NCBI RefSeq assembly: GCF_019097595.1
Contig: NC_080731.1
Span: 17,975,571-18,039,570, forward strand
DNA from: Hemibagrus wyckioides
Lineage: Eukaryota > Chordata > Actinopteri > Siluriformes > Bagridae
Direction: 5' to 3'
DNA: 64,000 bases
The notes below the pieces were generated by a model that did not search any database, was not told the origin of the DNA, and saw only the letters and a list, made by a program, of their open reading frames with translations. This document shows positions 11,308-23,097 of the stretch, piece after piece. How positions within the stretch are numbered: position 1 is the stretch's first letter; every line of letters begins with the position of its first letter. The position numbers and the translations under genes are program-made.

Positions 11308-14300
11308 CTGACTGCATAGTCCACACACACAAACACTTATATATAGACACAGTCACTCTCACACTGCTAAATATACAGAGCAAGCAGAGCTGAAATTCCA
11401 CACACCCTCAACAAAATGATCCACAGTTAAATGTGTGACCATGCCGAGCATCACACTGCTTCATCATATGCTTCTGTCGCAGGAGGACAATCGATTTATC
11501 TTGCAACACACGTGCCAACACCTTCATCTCAGAGATACCCAGACTAGCTGTAACTCCTGATTCCTTTTAACTTCTCACTTTCTCCCAGTCTTTCTCACCT
11601 TCATGTGTTATCTATTTCCCCGTTCTCTCTTGTATGTCTCCTTCGTGCTCTTTCTCTCTGAGCAGGAGTGAAGGATTATCATCTTGCAAGTGTTCCCTCC
11701 TTATACTGGACTACGATGGTCTCGTTTGTCTCAGCGCTGATTTCTGCAGATTGCTGCAACCATTCCTCCCACGGGGCTAAAACACCCAGAAGCAGTGTCA
11801 CACACCTGCCTGATTTTGCCCGTAGCACATCCATTTCCACGCTCATGAGGAATGGAGTACAGACATCTACATCACGTTGACTTATTCTGTACTAACATCT
11901 TCTGAAGAGTCATAAGTCATAGCAGATCTACAGCTTTATAAAGAACTAAATTATCATCTTCGGAAGATCATCATTCAGATATAACTTCATAGACAAGGTG
12001 GTGAGGAACCTTTGGAAGAAACCTTGACAGGAAGCAACCCATCCTCTTCAGAGTGACACCGGATAGCGCAATTATAAATTATTACTCTTTCACAGCTGTG
12101 TACTATACAGTCAAACAGCACTAAGTGTGATGAATAAGAGAGTGAATAAGAGTCTTGGGATGAGCAACAGGACAGTCTTAATGATTTCAGTGGCAGATTT
12201 TGATGAGTGAGATTTCCACTGAAGCTTTTTTGAGTTTTGGGTTGATTTTGTGAATATATTTAGGATGTTCATATGGGACCATTTACAGCAGGGGAAAGTG
12301 AGCCACAAGTGCATAAGCTTGAGCAAGAGGTAGAGGTAGCACATGAGGGTGAATCAGGCAGGAACCACTGCAGGAGAAATGTATCAGGATCTGGCACTGA
12401 ATCAGACTATCCAAATAATTCTGCCCTTAATAGACATCGGTGAACTTTATAATCACAAGGGAGCTCTAGACGTTTAAAGTTACATGGTTGGTTTAGATGA
12501 TAATATGACCAATTAGTGCAGGCAAAGTTAATCTGTGTAAACCTATAATGTCCGAATCTTGCTGTCAACCCCATTTCACATCGCTGTACACATTTGATCA
12601 AAGCCTGAAATCCATTTTTTCTGCCTCCTCCCATATGAGTCCAGCAGGACAGCTCATAAATTCAGCTTGTACCTCGTCACATCGAGAGCTGATTTTATTC
12701 TGAGTTCTGGTTTTTAGGCCAGTGTTTTGGGGTTTTGGAAGTACCCTTTGTGCTAGTGAACTCTTTTGCCATTTGATCAGAATGGAACAATGTCTTGCGC
12801 AGATGCCCTGGTTATTATTATCCTGCTATACAAGATAAAATGAGAGGGGAAGGCATCCGTGCCAAAAAACTCGGATCTCATTTGCAGTGCTGGAGATGGA
12901 ACGCTGTACTGTTTATTTTTTCTAGTTCGAAGATGCCGGATTCATTAAACAAGTCATTCATGAAGTTTAAACAAATGATTTTAGATATCTGCTTCTCTTA
13001 TCTATGCTCCAGTGCAAAATTCAAGAAGTGAAAGTCAGGTATCATGTATCATTCAGCCTTAACGGTGAGGTCAAAAGTGGAGTTTGGAAGAATATAGTGG
13101 ACCTCATGACCTGGCCATCAGTTTTTTCTCAAATTGGACTCTAAACATCTGGGTAATTAAAGACTTTTTGAGAAATCCTCATGTTAAATTGAACCAACAA
13201 TCCTGGGATGATTTATTATTTCCAATATTTACAAGGTGTTATTTCATCCAGATGCCATCACAACACTGATATTACGCCTCATTTATCAAGCTGAATGCAA
13301 ATTCATTAATCTGTAAATCAATCACAGGAGCATTTCCACAAGAAATACTGCGTCCACACAAAAGTCGGGGGAAAATCATTTGCATCCAAATTCAAGACCT
13401 GGGTTTGTGTAAATTTGCATAAAAGTCGACTCAGCACTGTGCATCTCAATTGATCGGCTTCAGAAGTTCATAAAAACCTTGAGTTAATTCATATATGGAT
13501 TATATACGGGCTGTCAAGTATAAATTCGGTTACACACACAAATGTAATGAAACTTTTATGGCAGTCGTTTTATATTGACTTGAAAAAAGCAGCTCAAAAT
13601 AAATCAATAGATTAAGGCGAATAAGTGTGTGTCTGTTTCAGGCTGAAGCGCTGCAGTGGACGAGCTGCATTACTAGACGTTTTCAGGTGTTATTTCACAG
13701 TTTGGATGCCATTTTTGTTCGTTTTCGGCTTGCTTTTAGTGGGATTTTTTTAGAACGTGATTAAATGTAAATCAGCCATGTAAAAAAAAGTTTTAACTAA
13801 AGGAAAAATGTAATAAATACGGGTTATGTGATCGGTCAATCTATAAAGACAAACGGTTTTAACTTACATTAGTGAGCAGCCCCAGAATAATTTAGCAGAT
13901 TTTAATAACCGATCTCAGACGCCGGGTCCCGACTGTTTATTTGCACCTGACATCCCCTATATGAGCGTGCATGCTTTCCCCTCGTAACGAAACCCTGGAA
14001 ATTGTTTGCATTAATTTCGTCAATGACAGAAAAGCTTTCCTAGTAGATCACTTTCCAGTTTGTGGTGTGGCTTTTTAAACCCGAATAATGCTGGAATAAT
14101 AACTCCTGTCCTGCGGCTCCATCGAGCTGAGTGTTTAGACTACATACCCAGGCTTTGGAAAGGAAGACAGGAAATTTGATGTCCTTCTTCTTCATTAGGA
14201 CATTTTTTTGGAGTGGACGGTGGCGGCGTAACTCAAGCAGCCCGTCTCGGAAATGACTTCGGCTGCTGTTTCTTTGCTCACCTAAGGCAGTGAATGGAGT

Positions 14301-17300
14301 CTTTGTCAGGGCATATGGTATTCGAGTTTTCCTCACATAATTACAGACAGGAGGAAAGACATCAATTAGCCTTGATTGCATAACGCCGTCCTTTAAAAGG
14401 TTTGGCAAGAGACATGAGGTGGAGAAAGCAACACGGTTTTTGTCTCCGATGTTGTTTTGACTGGCCAGACTGTCTGATCCATGATAAATCTATCATAGTG
14501 TGTGTGTGTGTGTGTGTGTAGTCAGAGCCTGGCCGGAGATGATGGCTTAATACTCATTTTTTAGGGAGCTTTAATCAGCAGCTTGTGGTTGAACTCCACA
14601 TGCGATCTTTTTCTCGCTCTCTCTCTCTCTGATTGTGGTTAATTGGTGGAGAAATGGACTGAAAGGTCTCAGCTGTGTAGTGCCCAGTTGGGGCGAATGG
14701 ATTAATTCTGTCTTCCTGTGGAGCTACGCTGTGTTGAACCAATGGCATGACGTTTTTTTTTCTTTCCCTTTCTCTTTACAGTAATATAGAAGAACAGAGG
14801 CTCTGGATTGCTGGGGCACCACCTGTGCCACCGTGAAACCTGGATTAGTCGAGTATAACGAACGAATGTGCATGTGCTGCATTTTATTAGTTAATAATTA
14901 CAGGCAGATCCATGATAAACGCTCGTTCCGGTCATTTCCCTTACTTAGCCTCACTTTTTCTTTGTTCCGAAGCTAATAAAAAATCTCAAATCATAAAATC
15001 TGCTGTCATGAACACTTTCCCACTTCGGAAAAACCTAAAGATATGACGTTTCCACTGAAAGCGCTGACACTGGAGACTCCTTCCATAAATGTTATCATAA
15101 TGACTATATCAGTGATCGTAATATGTTTACATGATTGCTGTATAAATCCCTGTGAATGAGGTGTTACCATAGAAACCTGTCCCAAATCAGGAATTCAGGA
15201 ATTTCTGTATGGAACGGAATAAAGGAAAAAAAACATCAAATCTTTCCTGGTTCCTTCTCTCCTCCTTGTCTCTACAGTTATTATGTGTGTGTGGCTGTGC
15301 TGATCTACTTCCTGCCCCTGTTGGTGATGGGTTGTGCTTATCTAGTAGTGGGGCTGAACCTGTGGGCCAGCGAGATTCCCGGAGATTCTTCAGGTCGCTA
15401 CCAGGAGCAACTCACCGCTAAACGCAAGGTTCTTCCTCATACACACACACACACACACACACATAGCAGACTAGACAGCGTGACATTACTATCTAAACAG
15501 TTCACAGACTAAACAAAATTGTTTTGTGTTTTTTTTTTTTTTTTAAATGAAGCAACACGATCCAGACAAAACAAAAATAAATGATATGCTTACAGAACAA
15601 GAAGGACACTTTAATCACTTTTTTCCCGTTGATCCATATGCCACCTTTTCGCCCCTTCGGCTGAATGCAAAATGAATTTCTGATGTTTCCATTCAGACTC
15701 CGATTCAGGGTTTGAATAAAAACAGGATGATGAAAAGTCCGCGCTCGCAAAACACTCAGGTTTGGGAGATAATGAGGGTCAGGAAGGACGACTGTCATGA
15801 AATATTCTATATGAGATTCCTATTAGGCCACCACGGCTCATCATTTCAATCTCAATCTCCTTTACACACACACACACACACACACTCACACACACACCAC
15901 GCTTTTTTAAATGCTTTCCTCAGGAGCCCCTGCTCATTTTTCTTACTCATTCATTCTCGACTTTTCTTTGACACGCTCACTTATTCTTTTCAGATATATA
16001 GCACCACTTACACTCCTCATTTGCTCTGACTATTGGACTCCCTCTCTGGTTGTGTGTAGGTGGTGAAGATGATGATCGTGGTCGTGTGTACCTTCGCCGT
16101 CTGCTGGCTGCCATACCACGTCTACTTTCTCCTTCATCAGTTTTTCCCTTTGCTCTTCGAGAAGCCCTTCATCCAGCAGGTCTACTTGGCCATCATGTGG
16201 CTCGCCATGAGCTCCACCATGTACAACCCCATCATCTACTGCTGCCTGAATGACAGGTAACAACACATGCTACCTCTGAAGTGTTAAAAAAAGTCAATTG
16301 TGCTTAAAATTATAAGGAAAACACAGCCTACACTGGGAAAATGGTTCGTCACGGGTTCTTTAGATCATTTTGGGTTTGTTTGCTGTCTAGGCAACAGATT
16401 TCACAATGTGTTTAACAAGAGACCTTCAATCATCCACGAAGCATAGGCAACAGGTTCTTTACAGTCACTATTATTTAAGTTATTCATTTATTATTGAGTT
16501 CTTATTTGATTGGCTGCTAATATTGAACCTAAACTTCAGTAACTCAAACCCAAATTAGCTCTAACACCCAGCTATAGATATCATAAATATCATAATAAAC
16601 ATTTATGTCAACATAAATCTAATGATAATTCTAGTGTTCAAGAGGTCTAGTGAATTGGTAAAGGAGTAGAAGAATGCTCCAAATGTAGCCAAACAGTCAG
16701 TAGACAATCAATCAACCACTCAATCAATATATAAAGAACAAAATTACTGAAAGTTCAAAACAGAAATAATTGAACAGCTAAAGTTTCTGTCCAGTCATTA
16801 ATCTGTTCATCATTTGTGGTAACTCTAAAAAAGAGGCTTCCACAATTTTGCAAGGTTTGATAATAATCTGAATGAACAATAATCATGAAGTTGTACAGAG
16901 GAAACAACTTGCAAACATTCTGGGACATGATTATTTCTAACATTTATTTACAAGAAAGAGACACAAACCAAGCTTAAGGCTGGTCACTTGTTGGTCACTG
17001 TTTTGTTTAATGTTGACACTAGAAGTCACACCCAGTATGTGTAAAGATAAGCTTAAATCTTCACACTGCAAGTATGTGTTCATTATGTGGCATACAGTAT
17101 ATATCTAGGGAATATAGGACCCTGGAGAAACACATTCCCATGAGTTCCTCCATAATATGCAAGCAATTAATGAATTAAGTGGACAAAATTTGCTAGTGTG
17201 TAAGATGATCAGAGGTTAAAGCTATGATTATTTCTCAAAGCAGAGAGAGAGAGCAGTGTCAAGCGGTGTGGATATGTGTCTCATAAACACTTCTCCCAAA

Positions 17301-17892
17301 CTCATTAGGATTTTTTTGCTCGTCGGTTGTGTAATAAAAGCTTCGATGCAGTGTGCATGCTGAAGAGGAGCACAAGAAAGAACAGGCTCAACAGTGGAGA
17401 TGACGAATGCTTCTGAAACCTATCTGAGCTCTCTCGCTCTCGTTCTCCTCTTTCGCTCTCTCGACTCTTTGTGAAGGGTTTAAACATTCATACTCATCAA
17501 GCTGCATTTTTTCTGCACAATCGAACACTCTGTGTGCCTCTCTGTCACACTTTTGTCCTCACCTCCACAATCCACCAGGCATATCTATCTCCACAGACCT
17601 TATTCTGGGTGTGTGTGTGTGTGTGTTTGGCAGATTCCGTGCTGGCTTCAAGCAGGCGTTCCGCTGGTGCCCATGCATTCATGCTGACTCCTACGAAGGT
17701 CTGGAGCTCAAGTCCACACGCTACCTGCAGACGCAAACCAGTGTGTACAAGACGAGCCGGGCGGAGCCAACGGTCCTGGTGGTCAACAGTCCGTCGCTAG
17801 AGCTGGCGTCCAACGGCTCATCATCTCGTAGCATGTCCAAGACAGTGTCCGAGACATCCAGCTTCTACTGCGGCAATAACCTGCCTGCTTAG
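7181..17892 (+). CDS. tacr1: Tachykinin receptor 1 (NK1/substance P receptor), exons 2-5, 5' partial
   Basis: This is a rhodopsin-class GPCR that binds substance P-type tachykinins at the plasma membrane and couples mainly to Gq/phospholipase C. CDS joins 7181-7375, 15278-15428, 16060-16256 and 17634-17892. All junctions are GT/AG and phases match, giving about 267 residues to a TAG stop. Exon 2 begins inside the Arg codon of the DRY-type motif, so TM1-TM3 are upstream of the window. Visible landmarks are the ECL2 Cys, the TM5 Pro, ICL3 'ASEIPGDSS', TM6 'CWLPYH', TM7 'NPIIY', a Cys pair after TM7 (likely palmitoylation) and a Ser/Thr-rich tail suited to GRK phosphorylation. The 195, 151 and 197 base exons equal the sizes I recall for mammalian TACR1 exons 2-4. 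ICL3 and the tail fit NK1 better than NK2 or NK3. Which teleost paralogue (tacr1a or tacr1b) is unresolved. Confidence 0.95.
7376..15277 (+). other. tacr1 intron 2 (7.9 kb)
   Basis: No additional exon was recognised between the GTAAG donor and the 'tctctacag' acceptor. The intron holds a (GA)n run at about 11274-11303, a dispersed repeat at about 11990-12180 and a (GT)n run at about 14499-14519. A short fragment of the dispersed family at 41800-41955 lies at 15147-15180. Open frames at 9049-9252, 12407-12634 and 14040-14408 have no recognisable family. Confidence 0.7.
11990..12180. repeat. Fish dispersed repeat fragment
   Basis: The phrases 'gaagaaaccttgacaggaag', 'cccatcctcttcagagtgac' and 'accggatagcgcaattataa' resemble an interspersed element common in otophysan fish genomes that I recognise but cannot name. 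It has no coding capacity. Confidence 0.4.
15278..15428 (+). CDS. tacr1: tacr1 exon 3 (TM5, ICL3)
   Basis: The acceptor is 'tctctacag' and the donor is AAG followed by GTTCTT, a weak match to consensus. The exon encodes TM5 (with '[10 protein letters not shown]') and the start of ICL3 with '[18 protein letters not shown]', ending in phase 0 after 'KRK'. The intron just downstream carries a long (CA)n run from about 15441. Confidence 0.95.
15429..16059 (+). other. tacr1 intron 3 with CA tract at donor
   Basis: A (CA)n run spans about 15441-15463, only about 12 bases after the donor. A second (CA)n run spans about 15863-15897. The acceptor is preceded by 'ggttgtgtgtag', a short GT run in place of a strong pyrimidine tract, although 'actccctctctgg' lies just upstream. 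Confidence 0.85.
16060..16256 (+). CDS. tacr1: tacr1 exon 4 (TM6, ECL3, TM7)
   Basis: The exon opens '[20 protein letters not shown]' with the TM6 Cys-Trp-x-Pro switch. ECL3 is short, and TM7 contains '[20 protein letters not shown]', the NPxxY-type motif. It ends two bases into an Arg codon, with donor GTAAC at 16257. Confidence 0.96.
16257..17633 (+). other. tacr1 intron 4
   Basis: A+T-rich intron with no exon recognised. It ends in a (GT)n run at about 17610-17626, seven bases before the exon. Confidence 0.8.
17634..17892 (+). CDS. tacr1: tacr1 exon 5 (C-terminal tail)
   Basis: The exon encodes helix 8 and the cytoplasmic tail. It starts '[20 protein letters not shown]', then '[16 protein letters not shown]', and ends in a Ser-rich stretch '[16 protein letters not shown]' before a TAG at 17890-17892. 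A (GT)n run and 'tttggcag' directly precede the acceptor, with little pyrimidine tract. Confidence 0.95.
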
Positions 17893-18360
17893 ATCAGCAA
17901 AGGAATGTGATGAAGAACTGGTGTAATAATACAAAAAAACCACGGTGGATCTTTTTACCTCGTCATCTACGTCTGATTTTCTGTATAATCATTGTGACAG
18001 ACAATTCTGAGCGGTCATGGTGGGTGTAGACAACTATTCTCCATTTTGTCCGGGAGGACAACGTGTGGATTGTGCAGAAGAAAAAAAAACAGAAGTGTTC
18101 TTGCTTCCAGTGTTGACAGATCCATAATGAATGAATCATATCAGTTTTATTTATCACTCACAGTGGGCACGCCTTATAAGGACCGTGCCAAAGAATTCAA
18201 AGTTCATTACAGATGATGCCCTTCATCTGGTCTTATCAGCAGCTCAGAGGGTAAACCGCCTCACTACTTAGATGGGATGCTGAAATCTGACCATTGTTAA
18301 ACTGCCGCTGATGAGGTTATGATCAAAAAGCCTTGAGCCACCTGCCAGCTGAATAAATGT
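17893..18360 (+). other. Probable tacr1 3' UTR with first AATAAA
   Basis: Noncoding sequence follows the stop. The first canonical AATAAA is at 18352-18357. Mammalian TACR1 3' UTRs are long, so transcripts may extend further. Confidence 0.5.
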
Positions 18361-20009
18361 AAATAATATCTCTGTTTAATCGGTATCTCTAGGTAGTATT
18401 GGTGTAGATGGCAAAGAAACATGTTGAAGCTAAATGTGTTAAACAGTTGACTTTTGGAGAGACGATCCCCCCCCCGCCCCCCAGCCACATATTATAATCT
18501 CTGTAACAGACCACTTTATGGAAATGTTTTGTGTCTGTGTAAGTGCCTCATAACTGCTTTCACAGTGTCTATCATCTGGTGTAAGTAGACTATTCTCTTT
18601 ATTTTGTTCTTTTTTCTATTCTTCTGGCCACCTTTTTATCAAAGTTCAGCTTTGAAATGACTGACCACATGAGTCCCTTGAGGGACGTGACCGGAGACCT
18701 TGATGGAATGAGGACAGCGTCAGCGAGGCTTTGCAGACGGATATGGTCTGGAGTACAAGAGGCTACAGTGTATTACCGTTTACATTTTACTAGCATGTAA
18801 TATTGCGCATTATGTATCGTATACAAGGCATACAAACATATACAACCTCTCCTGTCTGTGTATACACCTGTGTGTGTGTGAATGTGTTTCTCTTTTTTTT
18901 TTCTTTTTTTTTGGACCAGGGTTTTGGGAGTCTCGATCTCTGGATCAGCTCAGTTTAAAATGCACACAAAGTACATTTCTGTCCAAATAATTAAGCACAT
19001 TTCCAAACAGACTATATACAATCCATGACCAGCAGGCTAAGCACCTTGGAGAAAAATGGCTTCTGGCACGGTACGGCATCGTGCACTGCCATACGAGGGA
19101 TGAATCCCTGCCAGTCACTTCATGCGTAGATGAAAAAGCCCCAAATATAGTATCTAAACTGCCTCTTGGCACGGACATAATGCAGAACAGAAAAAGGAAG
19201 AATATTCCTGTTCCCGGAAATCTAAATTAGTGATGACGGCCAGGGTTCCACTGCCAAAATACAATCATGGGTTTGTCCGGTTCAGAAACGCTGGTAGCTG
19301 TGACCCCGTGTTGCCTTGGCTTTGTTTTAATTTTTGTAAATTTATCACTTCATTGTGGGATAAATTGTAATGGGAACGGTTGTTTGTTTCTATCTGTGTA
19401 CCTCTGTTGATCGCCATTGCCCTCCCCCTTCCAACCGCTTGCATGTTCTCGGCTTAAGCGGTCACGCACAAAATTAACTCTGGAGTCAGGCCCTGGAGTT
19501 TTAATTTTAGCCTCCCATCAACACATGGTGCACAAATCTGACAGAAGAGGCGGAGGAATGGAAAGGATTTGCTGCTGCTGTTGTGGGGTGGCAATGACAG
19601 ACAAAAACCCTCGAGGAGGACCGCTAGGTTAGGAGGAGGGGTAGCACACCTGTTGTTTGAGATTACGGAGCGTGGTATGTGACAGTCGTATCAGTTTTCT
19701 AGACAGGAGGAGGACATGGCGTTCAGGGTGTTCTGGCACTCTGAATGGTGCGCAGGCAGATTTTACGAGTGATCGTAGAGGTGTGGAGAAGTTGTGCTGG
19801 AGTCCTGGGAGATTTCTGCTTTGCTTTGCTCCAGACATTCTGATCCTCCTCTAAAGATTAGTCTTGGGTTGGAGCTGGAAAATAGTAACGATGTGGTGGC
19901 TGCAGAAACTGAGTCACTAGCAGAGAAATAAGAATCTTAAGATATTAGGAGGAAGGTGAAGCTCCTGCTATGGTCTTAATCCCTAGTAATGGGATAGTTT
20001 TGTGGAGGT
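18361..20009. other. Intergenic stretch, nothing recognised
   Basis: This may include distal tacr1 3' UTR. It has a C-run at 18469-18482, T-runs near 18892-18912 and no recognised gene. Confidence 0.45.
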
Positions 20010-20457
20010 TCACAACATACACTATCATGGCACCTGTTAGTGGGTGGGATATATTAGACAGCCAGTGAACATTTTGTCCTCAAAGTTGATGTGTTAGAAG
20101 CATGGATAAGCGTAAGGATTTGAGCGAGTTTGACGAAGGGCCAAATTGTGATGGCTAGACCACTGGATCAGAGCGTCTCCAAAACTGCAGCTCTTGTGGG
20201 GTGTTTCCGGTCTGCAGTGGTCAGTATCTATCAAAGTATTCTTTAAATCCTGTAAGTCCTTTAAGTTCTGTAAGTATCCCTTAAGTCCTGAAAGTTGTGA
20301 GGTGGGACCCATGGAGGCCTCACCTTGTAACTTACAGGACATAATGGATCTGCTGTTAGCATCTTGGTGACAGATACCACAGCACACCTTCAGGGATCTA
20401 GCAGAGTCCATGCCAACACAATATTAGACAGGTGGTCATAATGTTATGCCTGATGGT
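20010..20457 (+). mobile_element. Internally deleted Tc1/mariner-like transposon
   Basis: The left part ('ggcacctgttagtgggtggg', 'cattttgtcctcaaagttga') leads into a transposase start near 20102 encoding '[10 protein letters not shown]'. This is followed by frameshifts and stops. The right part (about 20300-20450) encodes the diverged C-terminal end ('CNLQDIMDLLLASW', then a stop) and finishes with 'caggtggtcataatgttatg', which resembles the terminal repeat of a fish Tc1-like family. Most of the catalytic domain between them is missing, so the copy is dead. Confidence 0.75.
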
Positions 20458-21916
20458 TAAATAATTCCAAGTCGATTTCAGTTTAAGGGAGGTGAATAAT
20501 CAAGGTGTTTGTGTTTTGAGTTTTTACTGCATATGGATTTTTGACGTTTGAATGTATTTCCTCTAAAGCTGTGAGCTTGTTGGGTCTATAGGGAGCAGTA
20601 ACAGGTCTCCATTTGGTGTTATGGTAATGGACTTGATTTGTCCTTGTACTAGAGTGGACAACATATGGGTCTTCATGAGTCTGTAAACAGTTTTTGTTAA
20701 GGGATGCCTGATCAAGTTTTGCCGTTTTCCCATGATTCTCTTTACAGCTTGTTGAGATCATATAGACAACAGCACAACTTCTGCAGACTCTCATCTGCCC
20801 TTGATGTTCTGTCCTTTAATCTTCAGAAGCCACTGTTTATACCTGCTATGATGTAAGTGATAACAGCATCTAACTTGTTTCTGAGACTTTAAATAGAACT
20901 TTAAATGATATAACAAGTACTTCGTAGAATAAAATACCTTGGGGTGTTCTATTATAGGAAGGTAATCAAGATCAGACTATTAACGTCCGTGACTGTATCA
21001 CATCTTAGCAAATATGATGTCATAGTATTGCATCACCTATTAGCTAGCTTGTGTTTATCAGACCATAATAAACATTTCCCCGTAGCTACAATCTTGTTAA
21101 GTTATTAACATAACTTAATCATATCTTCTCCTCATAATAAAAGATATCGACATTTCCATTGAAGTACAAATGAACTTCTCATAATAAAACATATCGACGT
21201 TTCCATTGAAGTACAAATGAACGTAAACCCCCTTGCAGATATTCCAGATTTAGGTGAGGATGCAGCAAAGCTCCTCACTGCCTTTTCAGAATACTGACTA
21301 GCTGTAGCAGGCTGCGTGTAGAGTCTCTTTTAGTATCTGCTCGATGGGACATAAAACCCTCATCATGCCTCATGTGTCTCAACACGGCAGAGCAACAACA
21401 CCTGCTGAGAGAAGTGGACGTGCTGTAAAAAGCCTCTGCTGACTGAGAACTGCGTGTTGCCTGTCCATCATCTCACCGACATGCCGGCGTTCGTCGTTTC
21501 AGCGAAGAAAAGTCTCCTAGGTTTCTATCAATTGGGAGTGTATCCAAAAAAAAAATGAAGCCTTCCAAATATGAAAAAAAAATCCCAAATGAGAAGCAGT
21601 CACGTGTTTTTTTGGCAATTGACTTTGTTTGTTAAGCAAACTGCATTAAACAACTTCCATTAACACGTAGTAATTTCTTTTCTGGTATTTTTCCATCTCC
21701 ACATTTTCAGGCCACCTGCTACAATTGTGTCTCTCCAAAATTAGTCAGCCTTTCCCTGCACCCTCATGACGACCACATTGTTCTTAGTGGTAGTGCGAAG
21801 AAATAATCACCAGCTTCGGGTTTAATATGAAACCTCTCAAACCCCTCAGGATTCGAATGCAAACCTGACAGACTTTTCTTGCCATGTGGAAATCATTAAG
21901 ATGAATATGGAGGGTT

Positions 21917-21957
<41 letters not shown>

Positions 21958-22536
21958 GGCTGGTTTTCAGGGTCCGGTGCTATTGAGAGAAGGAAAAAGT
22001 GCCTCTTTGTTTTTGATATTGTTTTGATTATTCAATCAGCTGTTGAAAGTGTGAAATCGCTGTGCTTGGATATCTCAGTGTGGATGATATCGACTGAAAA
22101 ACTGCAGAGCTGTTAAAGCAGTTAAAGCCTCCGAGATTTTATGCCGCTTAGTTCCACAGGAAAGCGACTATCGATTCCCACACACCGTTGGCTCTCGGAG
22201 ATATCATTGTTTCGAGACGATCCTCTTCTGATGATCTGACAGCATGTTTTTTTTTTCTTTTTTTTTTTTTGCTTTGACCTGAATAAAAACAGCAAAGAGC
22301 CTTAAACCTAAGCTGTAGCATGAGTAGGATTGAAATGGGATTAGTCCTCTTAATATAATAATATGGTTTCTCTTTAGCTGTTTAATCAGGATATGGACTC
22401 ATTTACACTGAAGCAGGTTCTAGTGTTTTCCCTGCCTGGTCATGTGATAAGGAAGCGCTTGCTGCTGGGTGGCGTATTTTGTAAATTGGAAATGGCCACA
22501 TTTGGAGAAAATGGGATTAAAAAATGTAAATTAGAC

Positions 22537-22597
<61 letters not shown>

Positions 22598-23054
22598 TAT
22601 TCTTTATTCATTTGCCTTCATGTTTATTCTGTTAAAAGGCTTCTAGAAGAGTTTTAGGTGGATATGCTTACTCTTTTTTTTTTCCTCCCATCTAGCTATT
22701 TGCAGGGGTTATGCGTTTGGATCTGGATTTAATAAAGTTATTCACAAAGCCGACGGCTATCTAAGAGACTGTCTTCCCCTGGTACGAGAGATGGAAAGCT
22801 GTGTGTTACTCACGAGACGTCCCACTGTTTAATAATAACCCAAATGATCCGGGTTGTTGGGGTGGTTGGAGGGGGGGTTACTATAGGCGCAGACAACAAC
22901 ATGAAGAGATGTTTCAAGGATTTTTTGTCTTTTTTTTGTTTTTCTTTATCTTTTCTCGCTAGTGACCAAATTGCTTTGTGTGACATATAACAGTGTTTAC
23001 ACAGAAAGTCCCTTCCAGCCTCAGACAGACCTTTAATGAAATCTCAGCACACAC

Positions 23055-23097
<43 letters not shown>

